DNA of 64,000 nucleotides from Megamerina dolium. Taxonomy: Eukaryota; Arthropoda; Insecta; Diptera; Megamerinidae. The notes beneath the pieces are model-generated. The model saw only the letters and a program-made list of their open reading frames with translations, made no database searches and was not told the origin of the DNA. Below are positions 1 through 9,983 of the stretch, piece after piece; position 1 is the first letter of the stretch; each line of letters starts with the position of its first letter. A program made the position numbers and the translations under genes. The stretch covers positions 75,183,628 to 75,247,627 of the forward strand of contig OY978525.1 of the NCBI GenBank assembly GCA_963854835.1, written 5' to 3'.

Positions 1-525
1 GGCAGCCTATGAGAGTCGGCTATCAAGAGCTTTAAGACTCCCAAAAAAGACTTCAGGCAACCAAAAATTTATTTTTGAACAATTCTCAAATCTGCGTTCT
101 CGAATTGAAACTGTCCTCAATTCTAGACCGTTATCTCTATTCTGTCAAGACCCAAATGAACTACTTGCACTAACTACAGTTCACTTCCTGCGAGGGCCTC
201 CACTGACAGCCTAGCCCGAAGCCAATTTGGAACTGAAGGCGCTTCATTATCAGTGTTCAGCCGTATATTGAACACTGAATACCCACAGGATCTCCAAAAG
301 CGATATAAATGGCAGCATCCCCAAAAGGAACTGAAAGTGGATCAACTAGTGGTCACCAACGACGAGCTGCTGCCCCCAAAAGAATGCAGTCTTGGTCGGA
401 TCACTCGGCTGTATAAAGGATCTGACGGCCACATCCGTGTCGCAGACGTACAGAAGGTAATCGACCGTTCTCAAACGACCCATAGTAAAACTATGTATTG
501 CCACTTGCGTAAAATCGTAATATAA
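1..525 (+). pseudogene. BEL/Pao retrotransposon integrase C-terminal remnant
   Basis: Seen: an open stretch from base 2 to a TAG near 213 reads as the end of an integrase core (AVLNSRPL-like motif seen as TVLNSRPLSLF, then LALTTVHFLRGPPL). A second frame from 253 to 525 carries the domain that follows it in BEL/Pao elements (LQKRYKWQ, DQLVVTNDELLPP, LGRITRLYKGSDGHIRVADV). Known: this pairing is typical of the Pao/BEL pol C-terminus, where integrase inserts the cDNA. Inference: the two parts were one reading frame, now broken by a stop and a frameshift. The N-terminal pol lies outside the window. The 3' part of the element appears to resume at 4549 after a nested insertion. Confidence 0.8.
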
Positions 526-715
526 AAAAAAAACTATTTTTCTCACTATAAGACTTAAGCTCAAGCCCTTAGACTAATTCAGTTTTCTAAATCTCTTTCC
601 AGTTTCGCACATAATTATTATCATCGGTGCCAGTTATGTCATCGTCTCTACATCCTGGAATACTGCCGCGGGTCTTTGGCGATGAACCCAAGCCAAAGGC
701 AAGATAAGGTGCGCG
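526..715 (+). mobile_element. BEL/Pao 3' flank, left of nested element
   Basis: Non-coding sequence following the integrase remnant. It is probably the 3' non-coding or LTR part of the BEL/Pao element. It ends in TGCGCG exactly where an LTR element begins, and CGCG recurs at 4549 after that element, so this stretch and 4549 onward were once contiguous. Confidence 0.55.
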
Positions 716-1127
716 ACTTTTGTTTTGGGATTCGTAAAAGTTCTTTTTAAAAAAGTGTAATTCAAGATATTTTGAACTAACACAACTTAAATGTATGAGG
801 CTTCAGACCAGACTGATTCTTTTCTTTATTTCCAGTTTAAATGATAGTTACAATATTAGTCCTTAATCCAATATTAACTTAACTTAAATAAATGCTTAAT
901 CATAATTTAAATAAAATTTACAATATTATTTATTGATAATGCTTATTTACACAATTATTGATTTAATAGTGAAGTTCTTGGCGTTTTCTTAGCTTATTGA
1001 TTTTCTTATATCGGAAGTTGGTTTTGTTTTATTTTTTGGTTTTTATATTTAAAATAAATTTGTCAATACGTCAGTTGCTGACTGTGCATTTATATGGGTA
1101 GGTGGGTTATTGACATTATACGTAACT
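716..1127 (-). repeat. Gypsy-1 3' LTR
   Basis: It matches 4116-4548 over its full length with scattered substitutions and small indels: both begin ACTTTTGTTTTGGGATTCGT and end near TTGACATT followed by TAACT. Divergence between the two LTRs indicates an old insertion. Confidence 0.8.
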
Positions 1128-1645
1128 ACACACCTTTTAGTTTAGAGTTCTCCTGAATTCTACTATTTAGTTTTATTGTTATATGTTTATGTTTGGTAAT
1201 TACAATTATGACAAATAATATTATTACAATTGATATAATTATAATGCATCCATATGAAATTTTACTGTGGTGACTTAATATTACAATGTTACTCAAATTT
1301 AATTTGTTTATTTTAACTATATCATTTAATGTTACTTTTTGTGTAAAATTTTGTCTTTTTTCGTATAGGGTATATATAATTTTTTCCCCCTACATTTTCT
1401 TCTGAATTCGAAAAATAGTAACCATTTATTTTTAGTGAGCAATTATTGTATCTTATTAAATTATTTCCATTTATTAGGACTTTATTAATAGTGCATGTTT
1501 GATTCATCATATGCTTGGCTTCATATCTCGTAATTGATTATTTTCTTCAAACTTTAAGGTTTTATTTTTGTAGTCAAAAATTTGTTCTATTTCTGAATCT
1601 ATTTCATTATTAGTTTCGTTGGATATTGGTATTAGATATTTGATT
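1128..1645 (-). pseudogene. Gypsy-1 env-like remnant
   Basis: On the minus strand, 1322-1510 encodes a 62-residue stretch containing INGNNLIRYNNCSLKINGYY and FSN. It resembles the late ectodomain pattern of gypsy-group envelope proteins (a repeated ING...N...I.INg.yysN pattern). No membrane segment or signal peptide is present in this piece. The rest of the interval is AT-rich and carries no frame I can assign. Assignment rests on pattern recognition only, though its place next to the 3' LTR is where env belongs. Confidence 0.45.
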
Positions 1646-2014
1646 TTAATATTTGCACAAGTAATGGGAATTTTGATTTTGTTTCATCTGCCCTGAGTTA
1701 CCTTCTCTATAGGAAAAATTTTGGTTTTGTCTGATTTGTGGATTTTGGTTATAGTCTTTTTGATCTATATTAAAATTTCCTCTTGGCCACTCTTTAGAAT
1801 ATGATTTGTATGATTTTCTGTATTCTGGTCTAATACATATATCTTCGAATCTTCTTTGGTTCATTATAAATATTATTTGCGCTAGTTCTTTCTGTTCGTA
1901 AAAAAGTGTCTAAAAGTGTCCCCTGTGCCATTTCCTTAATTGTATTTATTAAAAGACTGTCAATGTTTGTTAAATCTATTCCTTGTCCGCCTTTATAATA
2001 TACAATAAGTGCAT
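1646..2014 (-). pseudogene. Gypsy-1 gag, C-terminal part
   Basis: Two overlapping minus-strand frames (1830-2014 and 1646-1864) give a Gag-like end: a helical stretch with GGQGIDLTNIDSLLINTIKE, then an Asn/Gln-rich basic tail (NQNPQIRQNQNF) typical of gypsy-group Gag, which lacks a CCHC knuckle. A frameshift separates the two. The upstream part of gag continues at 3322 beyond the mariner insertion. Confidence 0.6.
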
Positions 2015-3321
2015 CTGGGTTATCCATTTCGCGGTTTCAAAAGTATAGGGCTAGAATTCGACATCTGTCAAACTGAGTTGTTAAAACAATTTCTTTCTTT
2101 TTCAGTTCAAAGTCTGCCATTTGCGAAAATGGATCGCTTAACTATCGCACAACCCATTAAAATTGTAAAAACCTACTACAAAAATGGTGATTCTGCCACA
2201 GCCACATATCGTGCTTTAAGAGCAGATTATGGTTTACATAATCGTCCAACTACGCAAGCAATTGGCAAAATTGTGAAGAAATATGAAGAGACTGGATCGG
2301 TTACAGATATTGTAAGGCCTGTGCATCATCGTTTCGCTCGTACCACCGAAAATATCGCTGCTGTAAGTGAAAGTGTTGCCGAAGACCCGAATGTGTCGAT
2401 TCCTCGTCGTTCTAAGGAATTAGGACTGACTTACGGCACATTATGGCGTATTTTGCATTTGGATCTACACCTACATCTATATAAAATCCAGCTCGCACAA
2501 CAACTGAAGCCAGCTGACCATTCACAACGTCGTAGATACGTCGAATGGGTGCTTGAACAACTGACGGTGGACGGCGATTTTTCGAACAAAATTTTCTTCA
2601 GCGACGAAGCACATTTCTCACTCGGTGGGTATGTTAACAAACAAAATTGTCGTATTTGGGGTTCTGAGAATCCTCAAGTAATTGAAGAGAGGCCATTACA
2701 TCCACAAAAAGTCACTGCTTGGTGCGCTCTTTGGTCCGGAGGTGTGATTGGACCTTACATCTTCGAAAACGACGATGGAACGACTGTCACCGTCAATTCG
2801 GTGCGTTATGGTCATATGATAACCAACTTTTTTTTGCCTGCTATTGAAGAATACGACTTAGAGAATATGTGGTTTCAACAAGACGGTGCCACATGCCACA
2901 CAACTCGAGCGAATATGGCTTTATTGCAAGAGAAATTTTCTGGCCGCGTAATTTCTCGTCGTGGCGATATCAAGTGGCCACCAAGATCATGCGATTTGAC
3001 ACCGCTTGACTTTTTTTTGTGGGGCTACGCGAAAGACCGTGTTTATGCAGATAAACCTTTAAGTCTTGATCACCTAAAAACCAACATTCGTCACGTTATG
3101 GCTGAGATACCGCCCAATATGTGTCAAAAAGTGGTCGAAAATTACCTCAAAAGAATCGATGCTTGCAACAATTCGCGTGGTGGTCATATAAATGATGTAG
3201 TATTTCACACATAATGTCAACGTTCAAACTTTATAATAAAAAATAAATATCATGATAAAAAATATTTTATATGTGTTTTATTTACATTTACTTTTGAAAC
3301 CGCAAAATGGATAACCCTTTA
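2015..3321 (+). mobile_element. rosa-type (DD41D) mariner, copy 1
   Basis: The ends are inverted: GGGTTATCCATTT.CGGTTTC at the left and the complement GGATAACCCTT at the right, followed by TA. A second copy in the opposite orientation lies at 7155-8458 and fixes the boundaries. The left end has lost or changed a few bases where TA AAGGG would be expected. It is inserted in the gag of Gypsy-1, whose reading resumes on the far side. Known: DD41D mariners were first described from tephritid flies (rosa family). Confidence 0.85.
2129..3214 (+). CDS. DD41D mariner transposase, apparently intact
   Basis: A 361-residue cut-and-paste transposase that would bind the terminal inverted repeats in the nucleus and excise and insert the element at TA. 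The start MDRLTIAQ is chosen because the second copy is conserved from there; the open frame extends 40 codons upstream without similarity to transposases. Residues 1-110 form the paired helix-turn-helix DNA-binding region. The catalytic acidic residues are visible: D in FSDEAHFSLGG, D in FQQDGATCHTT and D in LTPLDFFLWGY. There are 41 residues between the second and third, giving DD41D. The characteristic tryptophan-rich WCALWSGGVIGPY lies between. A run of eight T encodes FFL; the sister copy has seven and is frameshifted. There are no internal stops, so activity is possible but unproven. Confidence 0.88.
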   Translation: MDRLTIAQPIKIVKTYYKNGDSATATYRALRADYGLHNRPTTQAIGKIVKKYEETGSVTDIVRPVHHRFARTTENIAAVSESVAEDPNVSIPRRSKELGLTYGTLWRILHLDLHLHLYKIQLAQQLKPADHSQRRRYVEWVLEQLTVDGDFSNKIFFSDEAHFSLGGYVNKQNCRIWGSENPQVIEERPLHPQKVTAWCALWSGGVIGPYIFENDDGTTVTVNSVRYGHMITNFFLPAIEEYDLENMWFQQDGATCHTTRANMALLQEKFSGRVISRRGDIKWPPRSCDLTPLDFFLWGYAKDRVYADKPLSLDHLKTNIRHVMAEIPPNMCQKVVENYLKRIDACNNSRGGHINDVVFHT

Positions 3322-3860
3322 CTTAGTGTTCTGAATTTCAATTGCCAGCTCACTTACCGAATTTACCCGTAGATTTGTTTTCATTCTGTAAGTTTCGTGC
3401 GGCTCAGTATCCGGCTTGTATCTCATCTTTAATGTGTTTTTGATCATTGTCCAATTATCTGGTTCCAGGATGTTGATTATTTTTTTTTTTTATTTTTAAC
3501 TTCTCCTTGTACGGTCCTGTAAAATATCATTCTTATAGCTTCCTTCCTCAGTTATTCTTTATCGTTGATAAAAGGTATTCTGTGCAGATAAAAAATGAGT
3601 TTATTGTCACGTTGCCGCGTCCTGCGAACATTGGTAGGTGTGCTATATTTTTGAATATTCGATCCATTTAGTTGTTATCCGCTGGTTGTTGTTGTTGTAA
3701 CTCTATATATGCGTTCTTCAGCGGTTATATTTGGTGTTCCCTCCTTGCAAATTCCTCTACCAGGTCTACTTGCGATATATGCGCCTGATCTTGCGTCGTG
3801 TTCGTGTTGTCATCTTGATCATATGTTGGTTTTTTTTTACCGCTGAACTTCGTGAGTGGT
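3322..3860 (-). pseudogene. Gypsy-1 gag, N-terminal and middle part
   Basis: Read on the minus strand, the interval contains a Gag-like start (LPMFAGRGNVTINSFLS) followed by a region ending in RYKPDTEPHETYRMKTNLRV and SVSELAIEIQNTK, just before the mariner. These resemble the capsid part of gypsy-group Gag. Homopolymer runs and several stops break the frame. Together with 1646-2014 it makes one gag gene split by the transposon. Confidence 0.55.
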
Positions 3861-3966
3861 GTCTACAAGTTATATTGTGATAACTACACTGTCACTGTTC
3901 TCGTTGCTTAATATCGAATTTCGTAAGTGGTGTCAACAAATTATTTTGTGTACACTGTCACTTTAT
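3842..3966. repeat. short tandem duplication in Gypsy-1 leader
   Basis: Two imperfect copies of about 50-55 bases, 70 bases apart. Each has TTCGT.AGTGGTGTC.ACAA followed by TTAT..TTGTG and CACTGTCACT. They lie between the 5' LTR and gag of Gypsy-1, the position where gypsy-group elements carry leader repeats. Confidence 0.6.
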
Positions 3967-4096
3967 TATTTTACTTGTTTATATCCTAGAGTGTCCGGTC
4001 AACTTCCTGAGTTGGCTACGGAATCGCATGATTATATTTGGGTGGTATAATTTAAACAAAATTTTTTTTTATCACTATCCTTACTTCTTTTACCGA

Positions 4097-4115
4097 AAGG
4101 ATTACCGACTGAGAG
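4097..4115 (-). promoter_or_regulatory. candidate degenerate primer-binding site of Gypsy-1
   Basis: Directly inside the 5' LTR the minus strand reads CTCTCAGTCGGTAATCC. It resembles a decayed tRNA-Ser-type primer site of the GGCGCAGTCGGTAGG kind used by 17.6/297-like elements. Several mismatches make this tentative. Confidence 0.35.
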
Positions 4116-4548
4116 ACTTTTGTTTTGGGATTCGTAAAAGGTCTTTTTAAAAAAGTATAATTCAAGATAGTTTGAACTAGCACAACTTAAATGTATGAGG
4201 CTTCAGACCAGACTGATTCTTTTCTTTATTTCCAGTTTAAATGTTAGCTACAATATTAGTGCTTAATCCAATATTAATGCTTAATCAGTACTTAAATAAA
4301 TGCTTAATCAGAATTTAAATAAAATTTACAATATTATTTATTGATAATGCTTATTTACACAATTATTGATTTAATAATGAAGTTCTTGGCATTTTCTTAG
4401 CTTATTGATTTTCTTTTATGTTATTTATTGCAACAGTTGCATTATATCGGAAGTTGGTTTTGTTATATTTAAAATAAATTTGTCAATATCGTCAGATGCT
4501 GACGGTGTATTTATATAGGTAGGTGGGTTATTGACATTGTACATAACT
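4116..4548 (-). repeat. Gypsy-1 5' LTR
   Basis: Partner of 716-1127. It is slightly longer because of an extra AATGCTTAATCAGTACTTAA block and another small insertion. CGCG follows immediately. Confidence 0.8.
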
Positions 4549-5060
4549 CGCGCGCACGGGACCGAACTGTGTGACTCGCCAAACTATTGTAAAAAATAGA
4601 GACTGGCGCATTACACGCTCCTCCATCCGGCCTCGTCCCCGACAGGCAGAGGTCTCGGGATCGCCGTAACGTCCAACAACCCGGACGTCACATAATCATC
4701 GTGCGCCACGAAGACGGCAACACATCGGACGTGTTACGCCTCATGGTGAACCTTGGCCTGGCACGGATCGGATGATCTCCGCCACGGACTTCAGCGACAT
4801 TCTCCGCGCCACGACCTGCTGCTTCTACTCCTAAAAGCTTACAGCGTGTGGGACGGCGGACGCCCAATGCTCGTCAGAGGAGAGCACCAGCGATCGAGGA
4901 CGAGATCGGATCAAAGTCTCGTCTAAGGAATGTGCGCAACTAATGCATTGGTGCGTGTAGTTCTAAATTCCTCTAGACAAGTCTTATATTCATATCATAC
5001 AACTAAAAGTCCAATGAAATTTGGAACTTTTTTATGGTAAAATATGTATTGATTTGATTT
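4549..5060 (+). mobile_element. BEL/Pao 3' part, right of nested element (GC-rich)
   Basis: The first 380 bases are far more GC-rich than anything around them and carry no long frame. A short one includes VRHEDGNTSDVLRLMVNLGL, which I cannot assign. The position after the CGCG duplication implies it continues the sequence that stops at 715, so it is probably the 3' end of the BEL/Pao element. From about 4960 on the sequence is AT-rich and unassigned. Confidence 0.4.
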
Positions 5061-5149
5061 GATTGATTTTTGTGGTTCTTCGCATTTTTTGTGTTAGATA
5101 TTCCAAAAAAACACGTTCGGTTAAACAAATTGCGCTACTAACGTTTTTG

Positions 5150-5285
5150 TGTATTCCGACACTATTTTTCAGTTCATAAAATAAAAGGTTTGAAAACTTA
5201 AGAATTTATTTATTTATTAACATCAACCATTTGGGTTGATAGACGGAAAAGGGGTTTTATGTTGCGTCTGGAACGTAAGTTCTCC
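5150..5285. repeat. dispersed repeat RX, copy 1 (internally deleted)
   Basis: Matches 18560-18812: both have a CACTATTTTTCAGTTCATAA-like block, TTATTTATTTATTAA.ATCAACCATT.GGGTTG and AGACGGAAAAGGGGTTT.ATGTTGCGTCTGGAACGTAA. This copy lacks about 110 bases between the last two blocks. It is probably part of an LTR or a non-autonomous element. Confidence 0.6.
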
Positions 5286-5375
5286 CCCTTTAGATAGAAG
5301 ACTCTCCTAAGTCGTTATGTTTGTTATTTAAATCCCGATTGGATCTTTGAATTTGAAAACGAGAATCTCACAAAT

Positions 5376-5514
<139 letters not shown>

Positions 5515-5581
5515 CGTTCGTCACACGAGAGGCGAATAGACAGCATAAAGGGAATTTATGCGGAGTCAGTGTGGCCATATG

Positions 5582-5669
5582 GTAAGTATGAAGGTAAGGT
5601 AAGTATAATTGGTAAGTATTATTAATTCATTATTATAATCTGTTACTTTAATTTATTTTCTTCTTTCAG
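5582..5669 (+). other. possible 88-nt spliceosomal intron
   Basis: G|GTAAGTAT at the left and TTTATTTTCTTCTTTCAG|G at the right match strong insect splice signals at a typical fly intron length. Exonic flanks contain only a very short frame, and CCATATGG occurs on both sides, so this could be chance or a fragment of an unidentified transcript. Confidence 0.35.
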
Positions 5670-5699
5670 GGACAGACCATATGGCTCGTCTAAAGGGAT

Positions 5700-5966
5700 T
5701 TAGACACCGTTATTTATTTCGTCATATTCACCTTCACTTTGATAGCAATCTTCCTCAATAATTGCATTTTCTTCGAAGTCCGCTGGTGGTGTTTCCGATT
5801 CTGTGCTATTGTTATATTTTATTTTAAAATCTTCAACGGTTAAATAATATTTTTCATTACTTTCTGTGTTTATTCTGCTCAGAAAATCGGCAATCTTATT
5901 GCCTTTCCCTTTTATATATTCAGCTTTAAAGTCATATTCACCTAACTCTATAAACCTCCTTTGCAA
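5700..5966 (-). pseudogene. Gypsy-2 RNase H C-terminal part
   Basis: The frame begins QRRFIELGEYDFKAEYIKGK and continues NKIADFLSRI, the hallmark end of gypsy-group RNase H, which removes the RNA strand during reverse transcription. About 88 codons are open. The acidic tail that follows corresponds to the connection to integrase, which is absent. Confidence 0.8.
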
Positions 5967-6780
5967 CTTTGGATTGATACCTTTGCCAGAATATTTTATT
6001 TTGAGAATAGCATATCAATGGTTGATGGTCACTTTTGAGATCGAATTCCCTACCTAAAGGTAAGGACGAAAGTATTTTACACCCCACTGTTCCTTTTCAA
6101 CTGTTGAGTTCGTCTCGTGCTTATTCAATGTTCTTGGGTTAAGACAGCGCCAATTGCAAAATTACTTGCATCAGTAATGAGCTTAAACCGCTTTTCGAAT
6201 ATAGGATATCTCAAAATAAGGGAGTTAGTTATTATGTCTTTGAGTTTTTCAAATGCTAAAATGTAACTAGGGTCTTTCATATTGCCGTTTTGGTCTTACT
6301 AAGTTTATCCAAGATATTGCCAAGATTGGGAATAGGGAATTTGTCAGCAACAGTATACTGATTTAACTTACCATAATCAATCAGTATTCTCTATATTCCC
6401 TATTTGAATTATCGGATATTTGGGAACAATCCACAAAGGACTGTTATATGGTGATTTTGATTCCCGAATAATGCCGCTATCGAGCATTTCTTTTATTTGT
6501 CTATTAATTACAGTTTCATGTATGGCAGGGTATCTATATATTTTCGAATTTAAGGCTCGTCAATTGTTGTGACAATTCCGTGTTCGATTTCATATGTTGA
6601 TGATAAAATATGTCCTTTTTTAAAGAATAATTCGTGATATTCGGATAATAAATTTCTTATTAATTCGTTTTCTTCACCATTTAAATGGTTAAAGTTAAAA
6701 CTTTGTAAAACGTTCCTTTTGTTATCAGTCTTCTCTAATGTACAAATGTGTTCGTATGGAAAGGGGTGTATTGCTTTTTC
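5967..6780 (-). pseudogene. Gypsy-2 reverse transcriptase
   Basis: Several minus-strand frames give RT motifs in order: a SKSPYNSPLWIVPK-like template-grip motif near 6430-6470, ILIDYGKLNQYTVADKFPIP near 6340-6400, NLGNILDKL just after, and later thumb/RNase H sequence. Frameshifts separate them, and the catalytic YxDD stretch is not intact in any single frame I can read. The enzyme would copy element RNA to cDNA; here it is dead. Confidence 0.7.
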
Positions 6781-6859
6781 GAAGAATATTTTATTATTAA
6801 AAATTTCAATAAAATTTTCACTGACATATATTTTAGCTTTAAATGGGACTAAAAAATTC

Positions 6860-7085
6860 TGACCAATTATAGCGTTTTTGTTTTTAAAATCGACTATTTT
6901 CCTTGAAATAGATCCTGTTGCAGCGAATTGTTTCTATAATTTCTTATGTTCGTACTCTATTAAGGTGCTTGTTTTAATATTGCTGGTATTTGCACCGGTA
7001 TCTATAAGACATTTAATATTTTGCTTGCCAATGGTAAGGACTGCTATCGGTAATCTGAATTTTGGGCCTTTATAGGAAAATTTAC
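6860..7085 (-). pseudogene. Gypsy-2 aspartic protease
   Basis: Near 6950-7015 the minus strand encodes CLIDTGANTSNIK, the LIDTGA active-site signature of retroviral-type aspartic proteases that process Gag-Pol. It precedes RT in the expected order. The surrounding frame is interrupted. Confidence 0.65.
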
Positions 7086-7154
7086 CTCATCCTCTTTTTT
7101 AGCTACCTCTTGTATGGTGTCTACTTCCATATGCTTATATTATTTATATTAATA

Positions 7155-8458
7155 AAGGGTTATCCATTTTGCGGTTTCAAAAGTAAATGTAAATAAAACA
7201 CATATAAAATATTTTTTATCATGATATTTATTTTTTATTATAAAGTTTGAACGTTGACATTATGTGTGAAATACTACATCATTTAAATGACCACCACGCG
7301 AATTGTTGTAAGCATCGATTCTTTTGAGGTAATTTTCGACCACTTTTTGACACATATTGGGCGGTATCTCAGCCATAACGTGACGAATGTTGGTTTTTAG
7401 GTGATCAAGACTTAAAGGTTTATCTGCATAAACACGGTCTTTCGCGTAGCCCCACAAAAAAAGTCAAGCGGTGTCAAATCGGATGATCTTGGTGGCCACT
7501 TGATATCGCCACGACGAGAAATTACGCGGCCAGAAAATTTCTCTTGCAATAAAGCCATATTCGCTCGAGTTGTGTAACATGTGGCACCGTCTTGTTGAAA
7601 CCACATATTCTCTAAGTCGTATTCTTCAATAGCAGGCAAAAAAAAGTCGGTTATCATATGACCATAACGCTCCGAATTGACGGTAACAGTCGTTCCATCG
7701 TCGTTTTCGAAGAAGTAAGGTCCAATCACACCTCCGGACCAAAGAGCGCACCAAGCAGTGACTTTTTGTGGATGTAATGGCCTCTCTTCAATTACTTGAG
7801 GATTCTCAGAATCCCAAATACGACAATTTTGTTTGTTAACATACCCACCGAGTGAGAAATGTGCTTCGTCGCTGAAGAAAATTTTGCTCGAAAAATCGCC
7901 GTCCACCGTCTGTTGTTCAAGCACCCATTCGACGTATCTACGACGTTGTGAATGGTCAGCTGGCTTCAGTTGTTGTGCGAGCTGGATTTTATATGGATGT
8001 AGGTGTACATCCAAATGCAAAATACGCCATAATGTGCCGTAAGACAGTCCTAATTCCTGAGAACGACGAGGAATCGACACATTCGGGTCTTCGGCAACAC
8101 TTTCACTTACAGCAACGATATTTTCGGTAGTACGAGCGAAACGATGATGCACAGGCCTTACAATATCTGTAACCGATCCAGTCTCTTCATATTTCTTCAC
8201 AATTTTGCCAATTGCTTGCGTAGTTGGACGATTATGTAAACCATAATCTGCTCTTAAAGCACGATATGTGGCTGTGGCAGAATCACCATTTTTGTAGTAG
8301 GTTTTTACAATTTTAATGGGTTGTGCGATAGTTAAGCGATCCATTTTCGCAAATGGCAGACTTTGATCTGAAAAAGAAAGAAATTGTTTTAACAACTCAG
8401 TTTGACAGATGTCGAATTCTAGCCCTATACTTTTGAAACCGCGAAATGGATAACCCTT
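7155..8458 (-). mobile_element. rosa-type (DD41D) mariner, copy 2
   Basis: Complete element of about 1.3 kb with terminal AAGGGTTATCC/GGATAACCCTT repeats and TA on both sides (7153-7154 and 8459-8460). It is nearly identical to copy 1 but inverted, and interrupts Gypsy-2. Confidence 0.92.
7260..8344 (-). pseudogene. DD41D mariner transposase with single-base frameshift
   Basis: Same protein as at 2129-3214 apart from a few substitutions. The start is MDRLTIAQ. The frame is open through the first two catalytic acids (FSDEAHF, FQQDGATCYTT) and the third, in PLDFF. It then shifts because the T run after it has seven bases instead of eight, giving CGATRKT in place of LWGYAKD. The correct frame continues from WGYAKDRVYADKP to the same VVFHT end. 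The break removes the C-terminal 70 or so residues and probably inactivates the enzyme. Confidence 0.9.
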
Positions 8459-8606
8459 TATTACTTCAGATATCCCTGAATTTCTTTAGAATCTACACTC
8501 ATGTGGGAATTTCTAGTTTGTTCTGATCTGTTTTTCCCATTAGTTGGATTATTAGCATTACTTCTTTGTTGGCTATTTTGCCTGTAAGTATTGATGTGCT
8601 TGTATT

Positions 8607-8964
8607 AAAAAAAAAAAAATAAATATGTGGCACTTAAAGCCCCAAAGGGCTCATTGACCGAGCTTCTCTTCCATTACTGTTGTGCGTCTTAAATTTGGGC
8701 AGTATTAGAAGGGACCTACTTATTTGAACTGGTTCCGAACGGCAGAACACTTGTGACATCACTTTTGATGTCACAGAGTTCTTTTAGAAGCTTTTTCATG
8801 GCAAGTTGTTACTGTCGGAAGAATTGCCAATTGCTTTCCGACAGGTGGGTACCATTCGAAAGAAAAATCTTATCGATATTAAATTTGTTATGCATCAGCC
8901 GGGGATTGAACCACGACCTACAGATCAGAAGGCGAACACACTAACCACTGAGCTACGGCACCCA
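8607..8964 (-). mobile_element. tRNA-derived SINE (SINE-1), copy 1, full length
   Basis: On the minus strand it starts TGGGTGCCGTAGCTCAGTGG and has a pol III A-box-like TAGCTCAGTGGTTAG and a B-box-like GGTTCAATCCC, so the head is tRNA-derived. A 280-base body follows, ending GCCACATATTTATTTTTT. CTTGTATT at 8599-8606 and 8965-8972 is the target duplication. It lies inside Gypsy-2 gag. Other copies are at 20252, 29699 and 49906. Confidence 0.88.
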
Positions 8965-8972
8965 CTTGTATT

Positions 8973-9279
8973 GCTTGTATTGGTTATTATTATTTTGATA
9001 CATTTGTCGAGAATAAGTTTGATTTCTAGTATATTGGTTAATATGTTGTTGGCTATTTCGCCAACTCTCACTATAATTTAAATTTTCGGACCTATTACAA
9101 CCTTGGTACGGCTGACTCTCCCTCTGACTCCTATCGTTACCTCTAAAGAATGGTATTGGGTTAATATGTCGGAAGTTTTGATTAAATTGATTTGTTTGTT
9201 GTGGACATCGGAAATTACCATTACCATTAATTTTTATTAGAAAGTTTTTTGTGGTTATAAGAAATCGCTCTACTGTCAT
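8973..9279 (-). pseudogene. Gypsy-2 gag, C-terminal part
   Basis: An open stretch rich in Asn, Gln, Tyr and Arg (QQTNQFNQNFRHINPIPFF, NRSENLNYSESWR) is typical of the nucleocapsid end of gypsy-group Gag without a zinc knuckle. It meets the SINE at its C-terminal side. Confidence 0.65.
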
Positions 9280-9575
9280 CTAGCAGCTTGAATTTAGTAT
9301 ACCTTATTATTATTTCGTTCAATTGTAATTTAGGTGTGCTTTAATCGGACCATCCTTTTTTTTCCAATAATATGTTTCTGTAGTCTCTGTCCACATTTTC
9401 TGGTCTGTAAATTCCGGGTTTTAGTGAGTCGGACAAATAAATACCATTAACATCGAACTTGCAATTTTCAAAAACATTAAATAGTTCTCTTAAATTTCTT
9501 ATTTTGATGGTACGCCAAAGGTTTAAAATTTCTGAATACGTTTTCCTGGGCTTCGATTCCTGTAGAATTTTTTAT

Positions 9576-9983
9576 TTAACTTCGTCCCATGAAGCGCCGT
9601 TTTGTAGTCAATCGTCGGCCAGTGCTACCTTCAATATTTTCGTATGCCACGATCCTGAGGCAAAACTCTATTTGGTTGGCTTTTGTTCCACATAAAACCC
9701 AATTTGCTTCAAAGGTATTTGTAAATGCCTTTGAGTTGTCATTCTCTGAAAGCGGCTTCAATTGCCGAAACTGATCGATGACGTCCTTTGCGGACATATT
9801 GAGAGCAGCTACATGATTGCTTTGAGGATGCTGTTGTTGCTGGAATTGCCGTTGATGCTCTTCTTGCTTGTTGTTTTTTTTTAACCGTAGTAGTTCTTGT
9901 TGTTGTTGTTGTTGTTCTGCTGCCGCCAGCTGGTGGTTTTGCTGTAAGATTTTCCTCTCTTGCTGCCGCAACACTATTTCCAT
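9576..9983 (-). pseudogene. Gypsy-2 gag, N-terminal part
   Basis: A 135-codon minus-strand frame begins with a Gln-rich coiled-coil (LRQQERKILQQNHQLAAAEQ and poly-Q) and continues LNMSAKDVIDQFRQLKPLSE, AFTNTFEANWVLCGTKAN, the matrix/capsid start of gypsy-group Gag. It shifts frame before reaching 9290-9570, which carries the middle of Gag in pieces. Gag forms the virus-like particle. Confidence 0.65.

Larger units (their letters stand above)
716..4548 (-). mobile_element. Gypsy/errantivirus-like element (Gypsy-1), pol-deleted
   Basis: Two direct repeats of about 410-430 bp (716-1127 and 4116-4548) flank minus-strand gag pieces and a short env-like piece. On the minus strand the LTR starts AGTTA, as in gypsy-group elements. 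CGCG occurs immediately outside both ends (712-715 and 4549-4552) and fits a 4-bp target duplication at an alternating pyrimidine-purine site. No protease, RT or integrase is visible between gag and the env-like fragment, so pol has been deleted. A mariner element interrupts gag. The element itself lies within a BEL/Pao remnant. Confidence 0.75.

Noticed and set aside
2059..2107. An intron 5' of the mariner transposase (a TTTCTTTCTTTTTCAG acceptor-like site precedes the ORF)
   Set aside because: No convincing donor site upstream within the element, and mariners are normally intronless; the polypyrimidine run alone is not enough.
3856..4050. Small hydrophobic plus-strand protein
   Set aside because: It is antisense to the Gypsy-1 leader and arises from a short tandem duplication; no supporting start or similarity.
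8940..8966. A tRNA gene on the minus strand
   Set aside because: The A- and B-box-like sequence belongs to the head of a multicopy SINE with a long body and target duplications; the cloverleaf is incomplete.
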